A stretch of 64,000 nt of DNA from Arctopsyche grandis (taxonomy: Eukaryota; Arthropoda; Insecta; Trichoptera; Hydropsychidae), in assembly GCF_051622035.1 (NCBI RefSeq), contig NC_135358.1, positions 18,262,501-18,326,500 of the forward strand. Reading direction: 5' to 3'. Shown here piece by piece: positions 1 to 11,257 of this stretch. Below the pieces are notes generated by a model that saw only the letters and a program-made list of their open reading frames with translations, searched no databases and was not told the origin of the DNA. The translations under genes and the position numbers were made by a program. The stretch's first letter is position 1. Every line of letters begins with the position of its first letter.

Positions 1-310
1 GTCAGATTGCCGGCGTCTTCTCCTCTCTCGCAATCTTAATCCCTATCCCGGAACCGAGCCCCCATTTGTGGGATCCAAAGATATAGGGAGGATTGCGGGA
101 GAGATAATCAAAGACGATGTTGGTCCATCAATGTACGTTTATTGTACCATTGAGTATAAACACGTGCGCGTACGCACCACCGGCGGCCGCCCGGCCAACG
201 GTTCGACTACTCACCGTCAGTTGGCGTCACACTTCTGCCAACTCACAAACAGTGTACACTCATGTGTACCACTGTTTGTACATCACTCCTTAACATTACC
301 CATTACATAA
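1..310. other. Non-coding left edge with two imperfect stems
   Basis: This is moderately GC-rich for the window and no gene is recognised. A CTCTCGCAATC..CCTAT stretch near 25-47 pairs imperfectly with ATAGGGAGGATTGCGGGAG near 83-101. A second palindrome has arms 246-259 and 264-278 with one unpaired base. Short open frames here have no recognisable protein character. Confidence 0.4.
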
Positions 311-3278
311 TTCGCTCACACACATAAAATCCCACATATATATATATATATATACATTTTTTTCTAAGTTTGTGACACTACATGAAGACCATGGCATAAC
401 AGGAATAGCTGATGCGAAAATATAACAAAGAGATGAGGGAAACAAAAAATAAAAATAAAAAAAAAATTTATACATTATCATAAAAAAAAACAATACCAGA
501 CAATAGTAAAAACATCAATTAACGGAATAATTAGTAGAGAATGTCTACCAATATATAAGAACTAGCCTAAATACAAAACATCCCTGCGAGGCCCAAAATG
601 GAAGAGAGAAAATCAAAATTCCACTCATACATCACATACAATTATAAAAATTATTATAAGCGCAGGCTACCAAACACGTAGGCTAAGATAATTACCGATA
701 ACCTACGTTAAAAAATGGAAAATATCGCACTGCAGTTACGATTTCATTGAGAAGTCGGATAGCTCTTGGAATAGAAGCCATCAAATATAACGGCTCATAT
801 AATATAATATTATAACAAGTTTGTATTATTCTAATCGAATAAAGTCTAGATTGCAGGCATTCTTTTGATGAAATTCAGAACTCAAACTCGTGTGTACATA
901 CATTAATAAAGCAATATACATTTGTTAAATTGCATTCCGAAAACAGCATTTGCAATCGTCTTGTTCGGTTGACATGAATTTTTTTGAGATTCAGCGAATG
1001 TATTTTTTTTGTTGTGTACATGAATAAAGACCGACGTTTCCATTACGACGAAGCCAGGGCTGGCTTAATAATTCAGCAGGCCATTGCGAAACCCAGACGC
1101 AAATATTTGTGTCGGTTGTACGGCAAGCAGTCTACTGGAAATTGCATCGTGACAGTTTTGAAAGCAGACACCTCACTTTGGAAACCTTGTTTTAATGTAT
1201 TTAATAGAAAGCAAAATATTGTTGCGGAAGCGACAATTAATTTTAGCTTTATAACTGAATGTTTGTATGGTGAGGTTGGCTTATTTCATTTTTTTTACGT
1301 ATTTTCGTTGAACTTTTAATAATGCGCGAAAAAATGGTTTTCCTCGTTTGTTATTAAAGCAAAACGTCACTGGCAGAGCAACAAGAAAATGAAACCGTTT
1401 TACGACGTGAAAAGAACGAAAATGACCTCTAACCACTTTTCGCGCTACGAAATAATGCTTTTGTAAAAAAAGTAAAACTCGTTGGTGAAAATCGCGTTAA
1501 TATTACTTCATGAGGGAAAAATTTCGTTGAAAAATCGTTCCAGAAAATTCGATCAATTTTTCTACATCGGTAATCACTAACGATCTTCGTAACTTTTTCC
1601 CTCGTTCGTTCAACGTTTTTTTGACATTCTAAAAGAAAACTTGGGATTGATCAAATATTTGTTAAATTAAGGTTTTCCCTAAAAAAAACTCGATACATTG
1701 TTGTATTTTATATAGCGTTTCGCACTTCGGAAAATCCGGTTTACATCCGGAAACAATTTCCCACCCTCAATATAAATTCAATATATGTATGTATGTAAGT
1801 ATAAGCCATATAATTTCAAATAATTATTATTGATCAGTATTTCAAATCAGAACATTTTTTTTGAAACTTTAACAAATATCTTCAATCTTGTAGTATATTT
1901 TTTAATCCGCATTAGAAAAATCGTCATAGTCTCATAAAAAGTTGACGGTCGCTGTTTGTGTAGCAATCAGATAGTCGCAGAATGATCCACAACTTTTCCA
2001 ATTAAAAATGAAATATCCTCTCGGAAGAATTCAACGAACGGTTATTTTTGAAACTTAATTAATTTAAAGTTAAAGCAACCATTTATTTTGTCGCGAAAGA
2101 AATGAAGAATTGATAATCAATTAAAACTTTTGATAAAATAATTGATGGACGTTCCAAATTTATAACTGCCATAATATTATGTTCACATTGAATTTATTAT
2201 GACGATAAAAGGCTGTACTTTGCATGAAGTGCGGATACGGAAGTTTTGAGCCATATTTCACTTAAATATAACAACATAATAGAGGCTCTATCGCGAAAAA
2301 AGGTAACTTTCAAAGTATAACGACATTTAGCGAATTTATTTCCCCGCACAAAAAAATCACATAATTCATTCATCCTTTTGACAAGTAAATCGATTACTGA
2401 TACATACCTACACTAGCTGATGATTATTTTTTTATGAATGAGAAAAAATATATAAATTTTATTCTATTTATACGAATACTTAAATAGAATTATACATAAA
2501 TAGAATGTTATTTTAGGAATAATTATGCAAACAGGATAGGGAGAGGGTAGGAGAAGTAGGCCTGACATAAATTAACGCTTAGAAAAGTTTTCCCGGGCGG
2601 GCTTGCGCGCAACTATAGTTAATATATAATGGCTTTGGTGGCTTTTATTCTAAACTATAGTGAATATCTGAGAAGGCAGGCATAGTTATACACAGGCATA
2701 GTTAGCGTCCTAATGTTTGTAATGCCTCCCTAGGGCCAACATACTAATAATTGATGACATACGCCTTAGTTTTGACTAATTGTGAGTATCTGTGCGGGCG
2801 CTGCGCAAATTCTCAAAGTGGGTTACGCGGCACCCCTTTTCGATCAAATCAACAAAATCGATAATATTATATATGAGCACATCACCCTTAAATGAAATAT
2901 AAAAAAAGTCCCATAAAACACCCTTTTTGATGAAAGGAATAAATACTTTCAAATTTAAACACTATTATAATGATCTCAATACATATAAAACTTTTAGAAA
3001 TTTATTCCTTCAAATATGCATCATTTTTCATTTCTGTAATTGCATGATCGATGAAAGACTAATGATTAAAGATTATAATTTTTTATTTCAATAAAGGTAT
3101 CATACATAAAAAAAATCTACAAAAAAGACTACAGTTCCAAAATAGCATTATGTAAGTCGTAGATACCTAGATACTACTTACAAATTAATTATGAGATTGC
3201 ATGACAGAATCACTAACAACCGAACAAATAAACTTGTGAAGGAATTCGATGATTACAACAAGATGTCTAAACCCTTCT
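311..3278. other. AT-rich non-coding stretch
   Basis: I see no gene, RNA or recognisable mobile element. There is a short (TA)n tract at 334-352. The only longer open frame (984-1319, +) has no family resemblance and normal AT-rich background composition, so I do not call it a gene. Confidence 0.5.
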
Positions 3279-3282
3279 TTAA

Positions 3283-3714
3283 CACTTGCCGCACTGTGAT
3301 GGATAGCAAGTGACCAGTACTTATACTGAAATATACTGAATATTTCATCAAAACCTCTATAATTTTAATTATGTCATTACGAAATAAAAACATTGATCAA
3401 TAACAACAGAAATAATTATTTTTACAGGAAGCCCCTTATAAATAGACGCAAGAGTACGCGCTGTGCTCAACGGTCAATGTGAGAATGATATCCGCCTTGG
3501 GATGGCGGATCTGCTTCAGACGCTATTTTTCAAATTTCTTGCACCTATTTTATATTATTCGACGTTTTATACACGATAAAATGATCTTTATAGCTAATTA
3601 CAATAATTAAGCTCGCAGATTTTACATTATTTTAACTTAAAACATACATTTTTAACTGGACGCCAAGAGTCCAGCACAGTGGCTAGCAAAATTTTTAGCT
3701 CAGTAAGGCAAGTG
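3283..3714. mobile_element. TTAA-flanked MITE, copy 1 (piggyBac-like)
   Basis: This 432-bp element is flanked by TTAA on both sides (3279-3282 and 3715-3718). Its ends read CACTTGCCGCACTGTG on the left and, on the opposite strand, CACTTGCCTTACTGAG on the right. The interior matches the copy at 9678-10149 over most of its length, for example GAAATAAAAACATTGATCAA and a shared block ending in TTTTACATTATTTT. It has no coding capacity. TTAA target duplication with CACTTG-type ends is typical of piggyBac superfamily transposons, so this is probably a non-autonomous derivative. The class assignment is inference; the repeat structure is seen. Confidence 0.75.
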
Positions 3715-3718
3715 TTAA

Positions 3719-5100
3719 ATAAATAATAATAATAATATATGGATACAATATATTGTTAACATTTATTAGAATTGTTAATACGTATAACATTTTTTCCTAT
3801 TATGACCATTAAAATAAGATACTATTACAAATATAAACAAGAAAAATGATGTGTAAAAAATAAATAATGATCACTGAATCGGTAGCTATTAAAAGAGATA
3901 CAAGATGTAATTGTGAAAATAATATGTGAACAATAAAAATCTTTGAAAATTTTCAAACATCACTTCATTCCAAAAAAATAATTGATGACTTAATTCTGTC
4001 AATGATAAAAATATTGCCAGTATTCCAAACTTTTTTAACAACTCAACTATAAACTTGGTTACCGATTCAAAAATTTGTATGATAAAAAATTACATACATA
4101 TGTACGTGTCAAACTTCAGTACATATGTATTTAGAATTCATATAGATTCATTAATTTTTTAAACAATATCCACGACATATTTACACCCAGTGTAAAACAT
4201 TATTTAAAACATAATTAAAATCACAATGAAACCTTTAAAATTAAAACTCTCTAAAAGCCGTTTCAATCAAACAAGAAAATATTTCAAAACGTGTCAAACG
4301 CCAAAACGCGTGCATAGCGAAACATGACATTCCCTTTGAATCTCAATCACACAAGTATACGTCCGCTTTATTCATACACACTGTACAATTAAATTTAACA
4401 AAACCACTGATGCAAACCACCACGGAGGCTTGCTTTCGCCATCAATACGTTAATTGGCCTATCAAAGTTTAATTAGCGCCAAAATTAAAGGGAATAAAGC
4501 GATGGGGGTAGGTGGTGAGGCCAGCTATTGATCGTCGCCACCGACAAAAGAGACTTTACCTCACCAAAGTGAAACACTGTGTGTATGGACACCCCCTACG
4601 AGCCAAAATCGAACCGGCTAAAGCTCCCGTTCTCGTGTGCTCTCGCAAGTCGCGAATATTTAACGAGTATTTGCATATCGTCTGCGGTGGAGAGATCGGA
4701 GTACACACGTCAGCCGGCTAATTAGTTGGTTTGATAGCGAGACGTGGGCGTATAAACGGTTCGCACACGTCAATTAAATTAACTCAAATAAAAGGATTCA
4801 TTTGCGAATCTGCGCTTTTGGTTGGAAATTCCCATACTCTGTGACGACGCAGTCCGTTGCACCGATAAATTAGGTTGAAATCACTGTGAAACTTTTCTTT
4901 TAATCTATAAGTAAGTACGGCACTCATATAATTCAAGGACTTCAACGAGTTAAAATTTCCCTTCAATTTAAAATGAATTTCTTAAAATCAGTGGTTGCGC
5001 AATGCGAGGATATAGTTAAACGTTAACATATTCACAGTTCATTATATCCAATATTATTAAATGAGCTTCTCTTGTACATATAATTTTATATCAATTTTAT
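3719..5100. other. Non-coding stretch with a GC-richer block at 4380-4790
   Basis: 3719-4380 is AT-rich. It includes a block near 3840-3960 that recurs near 17330-17430 (GTAGCTATTAAAA..ATA.AAGATGTA). 4380-4790 is less AT-rich, has single-copy character and contains homeodomain-like TAATTA/CAATTAAA words. It could be a cis-regulatory element, but no gene is recognised. Confidence 0.35.
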
Positions 5101-5104
5101 ATCA

Positions 5105-5550
5105 ATTTTATATCCGAGCTAAGCCAGCAGCATAGCTCGGACGTTAAGCTTCTGCTTACCGTCAAGAAGGTGCCGGGTTCTATCCCTGAATGAAAATGAA
5201 TTTTTCAGAGTATGCTGTTGGTCAGACCTGGATTTGTGACTCCAGGTTGATCGTTTCCTATCAGAGTTTGCCAATTTTCTCTGATTTCATTGTTGAAACG
5301 GTTCCCGAAAAAAAAAAATTGGCTAAAAATTCTTCCTACCTACTATGTCACCACTATTTGAAATTTGATGGATGTACAATAAAAATTTATGTACAATTCA
5401 TAGATGTCTCGTTAATTTGCGAGTTTTTTTCAGTGTCTCGCAATTCAACGACTTATAATAAAAAAATGCTGCATTTGTATTTGTAATTGGCCAGGAAGGC
5501 GCATTGGGATTTACCTGTAAGGCCTTCCTGGTATATATGTAAAATAAAAA
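5105..5550 (+). mobile_element. tRNA-derived SINE, family A, full-length copy
   Basis: A pol III-like head is present: a CAGCAGCATAGCTCGG.. leader and a degenerate B box GGGTTCTATCC near 5177. It is followed by the family core (GTGACTCCAGGTTGATCG, TATCAGAGTTTGCCAATTTT) and an AT-rich body. The 3' end carries a hairpin, CCAGGAAGGC at 5491-5500 pairing with GCCTTCCTGG at 5522-5531, then an A/T-rich tail. Other copies lie near 20161, 26020, 32021, 35000, 45082 and 49258. Confidence 0.75.
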
Positions 5551-5554
5551 TAAT

Positions 5555-5716
5555 ATCATAATCATTTAAAGCCGTAAACCACACACTGCTGGATGAAGGC
5601 ATCTCCAATACACGTTCATCTCTATATTTTACCCAACTCTCATCCACCTTTCTTGTGGCCTCCTTTCACCCTTTTACATTATTTTGGGGAGACCCATTCA
5701 CAGTTCATTGGGTCTA
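5555..5716 (-). pseudogene. RTE LINE 3' fragment (downstream piece)
   Basis: On the minus strand this matches the C-terminal coding end of the RTE element at 26193-27839. On the plus strand the shared words include CACTGCTGGATGAAGGC and ACCCTTTTACATT versus ACTCTTTTGCCTT. It lies immediately beside the SINE that ends at 5550. The same RTE copy appears to resume at 6106, separated by a ~390-bp repeat that also occurs at 54297. The reading frame is destroyed. Confidence 0.65.
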
Positions 5717-6105
5717 CCTCTTTCCACTAACTTGCAATATCTTAAGACTCGTTTTCCCAACTTTTTTGGTGTATTTTGTCGTCGAGTTTGTATATATACA
5801 AAACACATATTCGAAAATGTTTTACACAGTGAAATACTTATTTTACGAGATAAACATTAACTATTTAAAAAATTTGGCAAGAATTGATTTTTAAACATTA
5901 TTTATTTAAAGGTGTGTTAATAGCTTAAAAATCTATGAATGATCACAATATGTCTAGTATATTAAAACGATATTAAATACATGTACATATATAAAAAAAA
6001 CACCTTTGTATACAATATACAAACTCATATACAGACAAAAAAATATACAGACGATAAGTTGAGAAAACGAATCTCGAGATATGTATATGTAGTTAATTGG
6101 TAGAA
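5717..6105. repeat. Dispersed repeat H, copy 1, inside an RTE fragment
   Basis: It matches 54297-54570 over CTACCTC..CCAAC, CGTCGAGTTTGTATATATAC, AAAATGTTTTACA.AGTGAAA, TAGCTTAAAAATC and GAATGATCAC. It interrupts an RTE LINE remnant whose halves lie on either side. No coding capacity or clear termini are visible, so its class is unknown. Confidence 0.55.
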
Positions 6106-6770
6106 TGGAGCGCACCATATTCCTAGCACATCTCTTTTCCACCGTTTGTCCATTCTTTTAGCCACGTGATACACCCATTGCCATTTCAATCGCTTCACTC
6201 TCTCTATTATTATTAATTTTGTTTATTATTATTATTATTATGATTATAATCAACTATTTATTACTCTTATTAATATTATAACAACTAACCTTGTCATACC
6301 TCTCAGTCACCCATTCCGTTTGCTGGGAAAGCCGAGGAAATCGTGAAAAACGAGGAAAACCTCGTTATGACGAATATACAGCGTCCCATACGTCTTGGAG
6401 TGCATTTGATTCTTTGTTATATTTTGGCGTTCAATGTCCAAGTTTCACATCCATACGTCATCACTGGCAAAACACCTAGATCGAAGATTTTTTTTCTTCA
6501 GACAAACTAGCATTTTGGATTTAAAAATAAGGCTTAAATACACTTCTTCCTAACTTCATACGTCTTTCCCCTTATTTCCTCTTCTTTGCTACCGGAAATT
6601 TCTATGATATGCCCTAAATATAAATATAATTACCAACTACTTCTACTGTTTTATCGTCTAATGAAATGCTATCAGGAATACAATAACTATAGAACATTAG
6701 TTAAGTCGTATCTACGTAATTTTTAATCTTACTTTCGTCATTCAAGTCCAGCTGTATTAGTCTGTAAGTC
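6106..6770 (-). pseudogene. Decayed RTE reverse transcriptase fragment
   Basis: The minus strand corresponds to the C-terminal half of the RT protein encoded at 26193-27839. Plus-strand anchors shared with that copy include CCATTGCCATTTCAATC, CAAGTTTCACATCCATACGTCA and TGCTATCAGGAATACAATAAC. Many indels, stop codons and an expanded TTA/TAT tract near 6205-6240 abolish coding. This is a dead LINE copy. Confidence 0.75.
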
Positions 6771-6871
6771 ATTTGTACTTTTCATTTTTTTTCAAAAACT
6801 AGATTTGCAATTTTTCTTCTCCATTTGTGAGGATCATTTTTTTAATGTCTTAAGTTCACATATACATTTTT

Positions 6872-7234
6872 GGTGTCCACCTCACGGGCCCAAATGTGAA
6901 ACGCCTGAAAACGCAAATATCGAAAGTCGAAAGATAAAAAAAGAGTGCATGGTAAACGGTAAATACTCACTTAATTTGCGTGAGCAGGATACAACAGGAA
7001 CAAGAGGAACAGGCTTTTCCTCCCGTATTCTGCGCGCGCACATTAAACAAGGCTGTATGACAACAAGAGAGATAATTTAACCGCATGCCACTCATATATA
7101 TTATATATACATAGTACCGTTTACTATGCACCCTTTTTTTATCTTTCGACTTAAGATCTTTCGATTTTCGATCTTTGCCTTCCGATATTTGCTTTTTCGG
7201 GCGTTTCACATTTGGGCCCGTGAGGGAGACCGAC
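6872..7234. mobile_element. Long inverted-repeat (foldback/MITE-like) element
   Basis: The left arm 6872-6960 and right arm 7126-7234 are reverse complements. Both contain CTCACGGGCCCAAATGTG, AAACGCC, GCAAATATCG, CGAAAGATAAAAAAAG and GTAAACGGT. The left arm lacks about 27 nt found in the right arm. A unique spacer of ~165 bp separates them and there is no convincing gene. It has the structure of a foldback or MITE; its superfamily is not identifiable by eye. Confidence 0.65.
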
Positions 7235-8164
7235 ATTTTTGCTATGAAAATAGCTTATATTTGCTATGAAAATACTTTAACTTAAGTGTTTACATCGAAA
7301 TATGTATAACCCTCGGCATTAATTGGAACCGATCCATGCGGCTATTACGTATCAAAACGAAATATCGATATACGAAACGAATGCATTCCAATTCACCATT
7401 TTCCAATACATCAAAATATTCGCTATCTTTCAAAACATCCACATTCACCTCTCCTTTCATAGCAGGTGAGCTCAAAAAAAAAAGTGTTTCAATCATACCA
7501 GCCGTTTTTTGCCACTGAAAATAGGGGGAGGGGGGCAGGTTTTCCAGGATATGAGGTATCTCGGTTGTACATCAGGTGTGGAGTGAACGAGTGCATGAAT
7601 AAAACGCGCTTTCCCCTTTTGAAATACGTTTTGAGAACGCGCGAGATCTGTTCATGCAGAGGCTGGTGCGCAAGTGGCACCCCCTGCCCTCGTCTCGTTT
7701 GTGAACACTCATGAAAACTGAATATTTATCGGTGAAAAATGCAAACAAATAATCTGAAACGCTGTACGGTATACCCATCTGACGAATCATCGCCGTGCAA
7801 ACTTTTAAGCACTTCAGGTCCCCACCCATGGGACTGTCATTCAGATTTGGATTTGTATATGAAATCAAACAGGATCGAGATGAGTATATATATATGTATG
7901 GACATACACTCATAAAAGTGCTGTTTTATTATATCAAAATGAAACAATATATGTACAAAGCTTTGTATTGCAATTTCTTTGATAGTACTAACTTTATAAG
8001 TGATCACCTCGAAAATTCGCTTCCTTTTCAACATACTATATGTGCATTTTATAGAGAGCATATTGATTATATCTGATATGTACATTAACATTTAATTGAC
8101 TCAATAAAAATTTCTGGCATATTTTCGGGCACCTTTGCCATAGTATTCATAGTTTAAGTGAACG
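7235..8164. other. Non-coding stretch with overlapping meaningless frames
   Basis: A short direct repeat of TTTGCTATGAAAATA lies at about 7239-7276. Several overlapping short open frames occur on both strands at 7290-8091, none with recognisable protein character. I see no gene. Confidence 0.4.
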
Positions 8165-8671
8165 CACTGAGCAACAAAAAAAAATACTGGGGCGGAGAAT
8201 AATTAATCTATACTAAGTTTGACTGCCTCAATTCGAATATGATATTGATTTTTGTTGCCTTCATATATTTTATGAGATATAATCGTTAAAAATGCGCAAT
8301 TTTTACAGATTTTTGGCTTTTGCAAGCTTTAACTCAAAATGTACTATTACTGTGCCAAAAGTGAATATTGTAATCCATAGTTAGATGTTTTTTCTATTGA
8401 TTTTAAACGATTGATTTTAGACGACTTTTAAATTTTATTCTTTGGATAAAATTCCGATACTCACTTTTGGCACAGTAATACTAGATTTTGAATTAAAGAT
8501 TGCGAAAGCCAAAAATCTGTAAAAATAGCACTTTTATTTAATCTCTTATATCTCATAAACGAAAAGAAGCAATCGAATTTAGTAATTCGGCCAAACTTAG
8601 TAAAGAATTGATAAAAGATTCATTAGTCTCGTTTCCGGTAAGAAAAAAAGTGATTTTTTTATTGCTCGGTG
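8165..8671. mobile_element. Foldback element FB, complete copy
   Basis: The ends are CACTGAGCAACAAAAAAA on the left and, on the opposite strand, CACCGAGCAATAAAAAAA on the right. The two halves are diverged reverse complements over ~220 bp. Shared words are TACTAAGTTT, TATGAGATATAA, TTTTTACAGATTTTTGGCTT and ATTACTGTGCCAAAAGTGA, so the transcript would form a long hairpin. It is non-coding. Related pieces are at 10689-10945 and 25649-25765. Confidence 0.75.
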
Positions 8672-9484
8672 TAATTAGTGTAGAAAAAATTATACCGAAT
8701 TGGTAAATTCTCATAATTGAATCTCATCGTTGAATGTTTTTTTTAAAAATCCTCAAATCCACCTTTATTTATCCGTTGAATATTTGAATAGCGTTCATTC
8801 ACTGCGAGTTCTTTTTATCTCAGTCGGTTACATTCGTACTTCGGTTACTTCACAAATCCCTTATAGAACAAAGACAGGAGGAAGTTTAATTAGTTGCCGC
8901 CGTATCGGTTTCCACCGACCGGTGCTGAATGCATATCGTGCTTCTTTCAGCTGAAAGGAAATCTCAACTTAAAAAAGAGAATCTCGTTGGAAACCTAATT
9001 GTCGATGAAATTCAATTAAAAACAGTCCATTGAACGTCAAAGAAGAGGAAAATTTCATGCATTTTGACGAGCTGAGATCGCCTTTGTCGCGCAAACGCTC
9101 TCTCTCACTCTCGTCTCGATAAATTTCAAATAATAACCTCTTCATCCATATTCTAGTTTACATATATACATACAACATAAGTATGTACATACATATTTAG
9201 ATGGATAGGATTACGCTCCAAGTTGAATAGTTATTTGCTAACTGTTAACGATGTAGTCAAAATTTCCATTTACAATATAGTAAATATTATGCTTGTCATA
9301 CCAAAAAGCTTTTTATTTCAGAAATATTTTGTTGAAAAATTTGGCTTTATCAATTTTTGTCATTGTGCGGAAAATTTAAATTGTATATATGTTTTTACAT
9401 ATTTTATGTATTACATTTTTATCATAAGTGCCATAACAGATTGCCCCAAAGCAACACCTACGGCCGAATGTATGTAAGTAAACT
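8672..9484. other. AT-rich non-coding stretch
   Basis: No gene is recognised. A small GC-richer patch lies at 8860-8960 and 9060-9120. ACATATGT/ATGTATGT simple repeats occur near 9160-9205. Confidence 0.4.
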
Positions 9485-9673
9485 TATATAATGAATAATC
9501 TTTTTGGGAGAAACGGGGAAGGGGGAGGATGCCGATTTATTGGATCCACCACATTAAGTTATATATAATGGCAAAATATGACAGGAGACGGTCAATCTGG
9601 ATTTTAATAACCATACAGATCTTGCCGGCAGCTGGCATTTGAACTCACGACCTCTCTACTAATAAACAATGGC
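9485..9673 (-). mobile_element. tRNA-derived SINE, family B, body
   Basis: The minus strand reads a B-box-like GTCGTGAGTTCAAATGCC and the family core GGCAAGATCT..CGTCTCCTGTC, shared with the copy at 18845-19200. The tRNA-like 5' end is cut off at TTAA. Its missing head (GAGCGTGGCTCACTGG on the minus strand) lies on the far side of the MITE at 10154-10176, so this SINE was split by the MITE insertion. Confidence 0.65.
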
Positions 9674-9677
9674 TTAA

Positions 9678-10149
9678 CACTTGCCTAACTGTAATGGATA
9701 GTGAGTGACCAGGACTTATATTTTATTTTATTTCTCCAAATACACTGAATGCAGGTCTTCATATTTTATGCATTCCTCATCAAAACCTCTATGAGTCGAT
9801 TTATACCATTACGAAATAAAAACATTGATCAATATCAACAGAAATAATTATTTTTGCGGGAAGCCCTTTATATATGTAGATACATACATGCCTCAGAGAT
9901 ACGAGAGAGCGGGGGAACTCAGAACGTGCCGCACTCAACGATCAGTGAGAGAATGATATCTCCCTTGAGATCTGCTTCGGCTGCTATTTTTTTCATTTCT
10001 TGCGCTTATTTTATATTATTTGATGTTTAATACACTATAAAATGATTTTTATAGATAATTACAATGATTAACCTCGCAGATTTTACATTATTTTCGTCCG
10101 CGTCCTGCACAATGGTTAGCGGATTTTTTTTAACACAGTAAGGCAAGTG
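9678..10149. mobile_element. TTAA-flanked MITE, copy 2, nested in a SINE
   Basis: This 472-bp copy shares ends CACTTGCCTAACTGT (left) and CACTTGCCTTACTGT (right, opposite strand) with copy 1. The left flank is TTAA (9674-9677) and the right flank is TTGA (10150-10153), one substitution from TTAA. The interior is homologous to 3283-3714 with small indels. It is non-coding. The insertion site is the tRNA-like head of a family B SINE. Confidence 0.75.
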
Positions 10150-10153
10150 TTGA

Positions 10154-10176
10154 CCAGTGAGCCACGCTCTGGCTCA
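10154..10176 (-). mobile_element. Displaced 5' head of the family B SINE
   Basis: The plus strand reads CCAGTGAGCCACGCTCTGG. Its complement continues, after removal of the MITE and one TTAA, directly into the SINE body at 9673. This reconstitutes a tRNA-like A-box region (GTGGCTCACTGGTTAAGC). Confidence 0.6.
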
Positions 10177-10688
10177 TTGTATGTACATATGTAGATCACT
10201 CTTAATCATTACAATTTGTTTCTATGGATCATTTAATTTTTAATCCAAAAATATCAATTTTTTAATCAAATCTATTTGCAGTCCCAAAAAGGAAAATATG
10301 CATTATATATGTATATATTTTTTAATATTGGTTTTTTGGTAAGCGGGAATATCTACATGTAAATAGAAAAGTTATATAGTATTTCAGTGACGATATGAAA
10401 AAGAATATTTTTCATTCGAAGACGCTTATAAACTTTTAACGCCTTCTACGAAACTTTATTTTTATCGCCCATATGGAAATGAAGGTTTAAACATTTTAAT
10501 TAACTTTAAGATGTGCAAGGAAATTTCACAAGCCATACAACATCGCAGTATGAAAATTAATAAGGCAAAATATTAAATAGTTAAATCGTCACGAAATGAT
10601 GACGCTAAAAGTAGACACGTTATTTTAAATAATTGCATACATTAAAATGGGACTACACCTCGGATATTATTGATTTTTTAATTAATTA
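10177..10688. other. AT-rich non-coding stretch
   Basis: No gene or recognisable element is seen. Confidence 0.4.
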
Positions 10689-10945
10689 CACTGAGCAACA
10701 AAAAAAAAATACCAGAGCGGAGACTAGCCAATCTTTACTAAATTTGACCCACTGAATTCGAATATGATATTGATTTTTGTTGGTTAGTGATCGTTTACGA
10801 GATATGAGCGTTTAAAAAAATGTGCGATTTTTACAGTTTTTTGGCTCTTGCGGTCTTTAACTCAAAATCTAGTATTGCTGTGCTCAAAGTGAGTATTGGA
10901 ATCAATAGTCAGATGTTTTTTCTATTGATTGTGATATTTTATTGC
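10689..10945 (+). mobile_element. Foldback element FB, single-arm fragment
   Basis: It begins CACTGAGCAACAAAAAAA and follows the left arm of 8165-8671 (TCGAATATGATATTGATTTTTG, TTTTTACAG, TTTAACTCAAAAT, AGATGTTTTTTCTATTGATT). Homology stops about where the hairpin loop would lie and no second arm is present. Confidence 0.65.
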
Positions 10946-11186
10946 TTTAAAATACTTATAATTAATTTTGTAGCTAATTTTAAGAGTCAAAAATATATTT
11001 TTTTTACGGATTTTTTCTCCGTGCTATTTTGCATTTACATATTTGGAAAAAAATTTATTTCACCTCGTTTATAAGGATTGGTTTTCTATCTCAATATTTT
11101 TTGTTTTTATCTAAACGTACTAACTCGAGCGGTAATTGCAATTTAAATGCTTTCGTCGTGTATACGTTTGAAACACGGCTAGCAAG

Positions 11187-11257
11187 GTGCAAGCGAGATG
11201 GCATGTAATCCATCTCACAGAGTACAGCGGTCGGACTACATGCCATCTCGCTTGCAC
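11187..11257. repeat. Perfect 21-bp inverted repeat with 29-nt loop
   Basis: The left arm 11187-11207 (GTGCAAGCGAGATGGCATGT plus A) is the exact reverse complement of 11237-11257. The spacing resembles an insect pre-miRNA hairpin, although a fully paired stem is also what a small palindromic transposon or siRNA-producing hairpin would show. It is GC-richer than its surroundings. No protein-coding explanation is evident. Confidence 0.6.

Noticed and set aside
5105..5200. Functional tRNA gene
   Set aside because: The A/B-box-like sequence is the head of a dispersed SINE, with no intact cloverleaf or anticodon stem.
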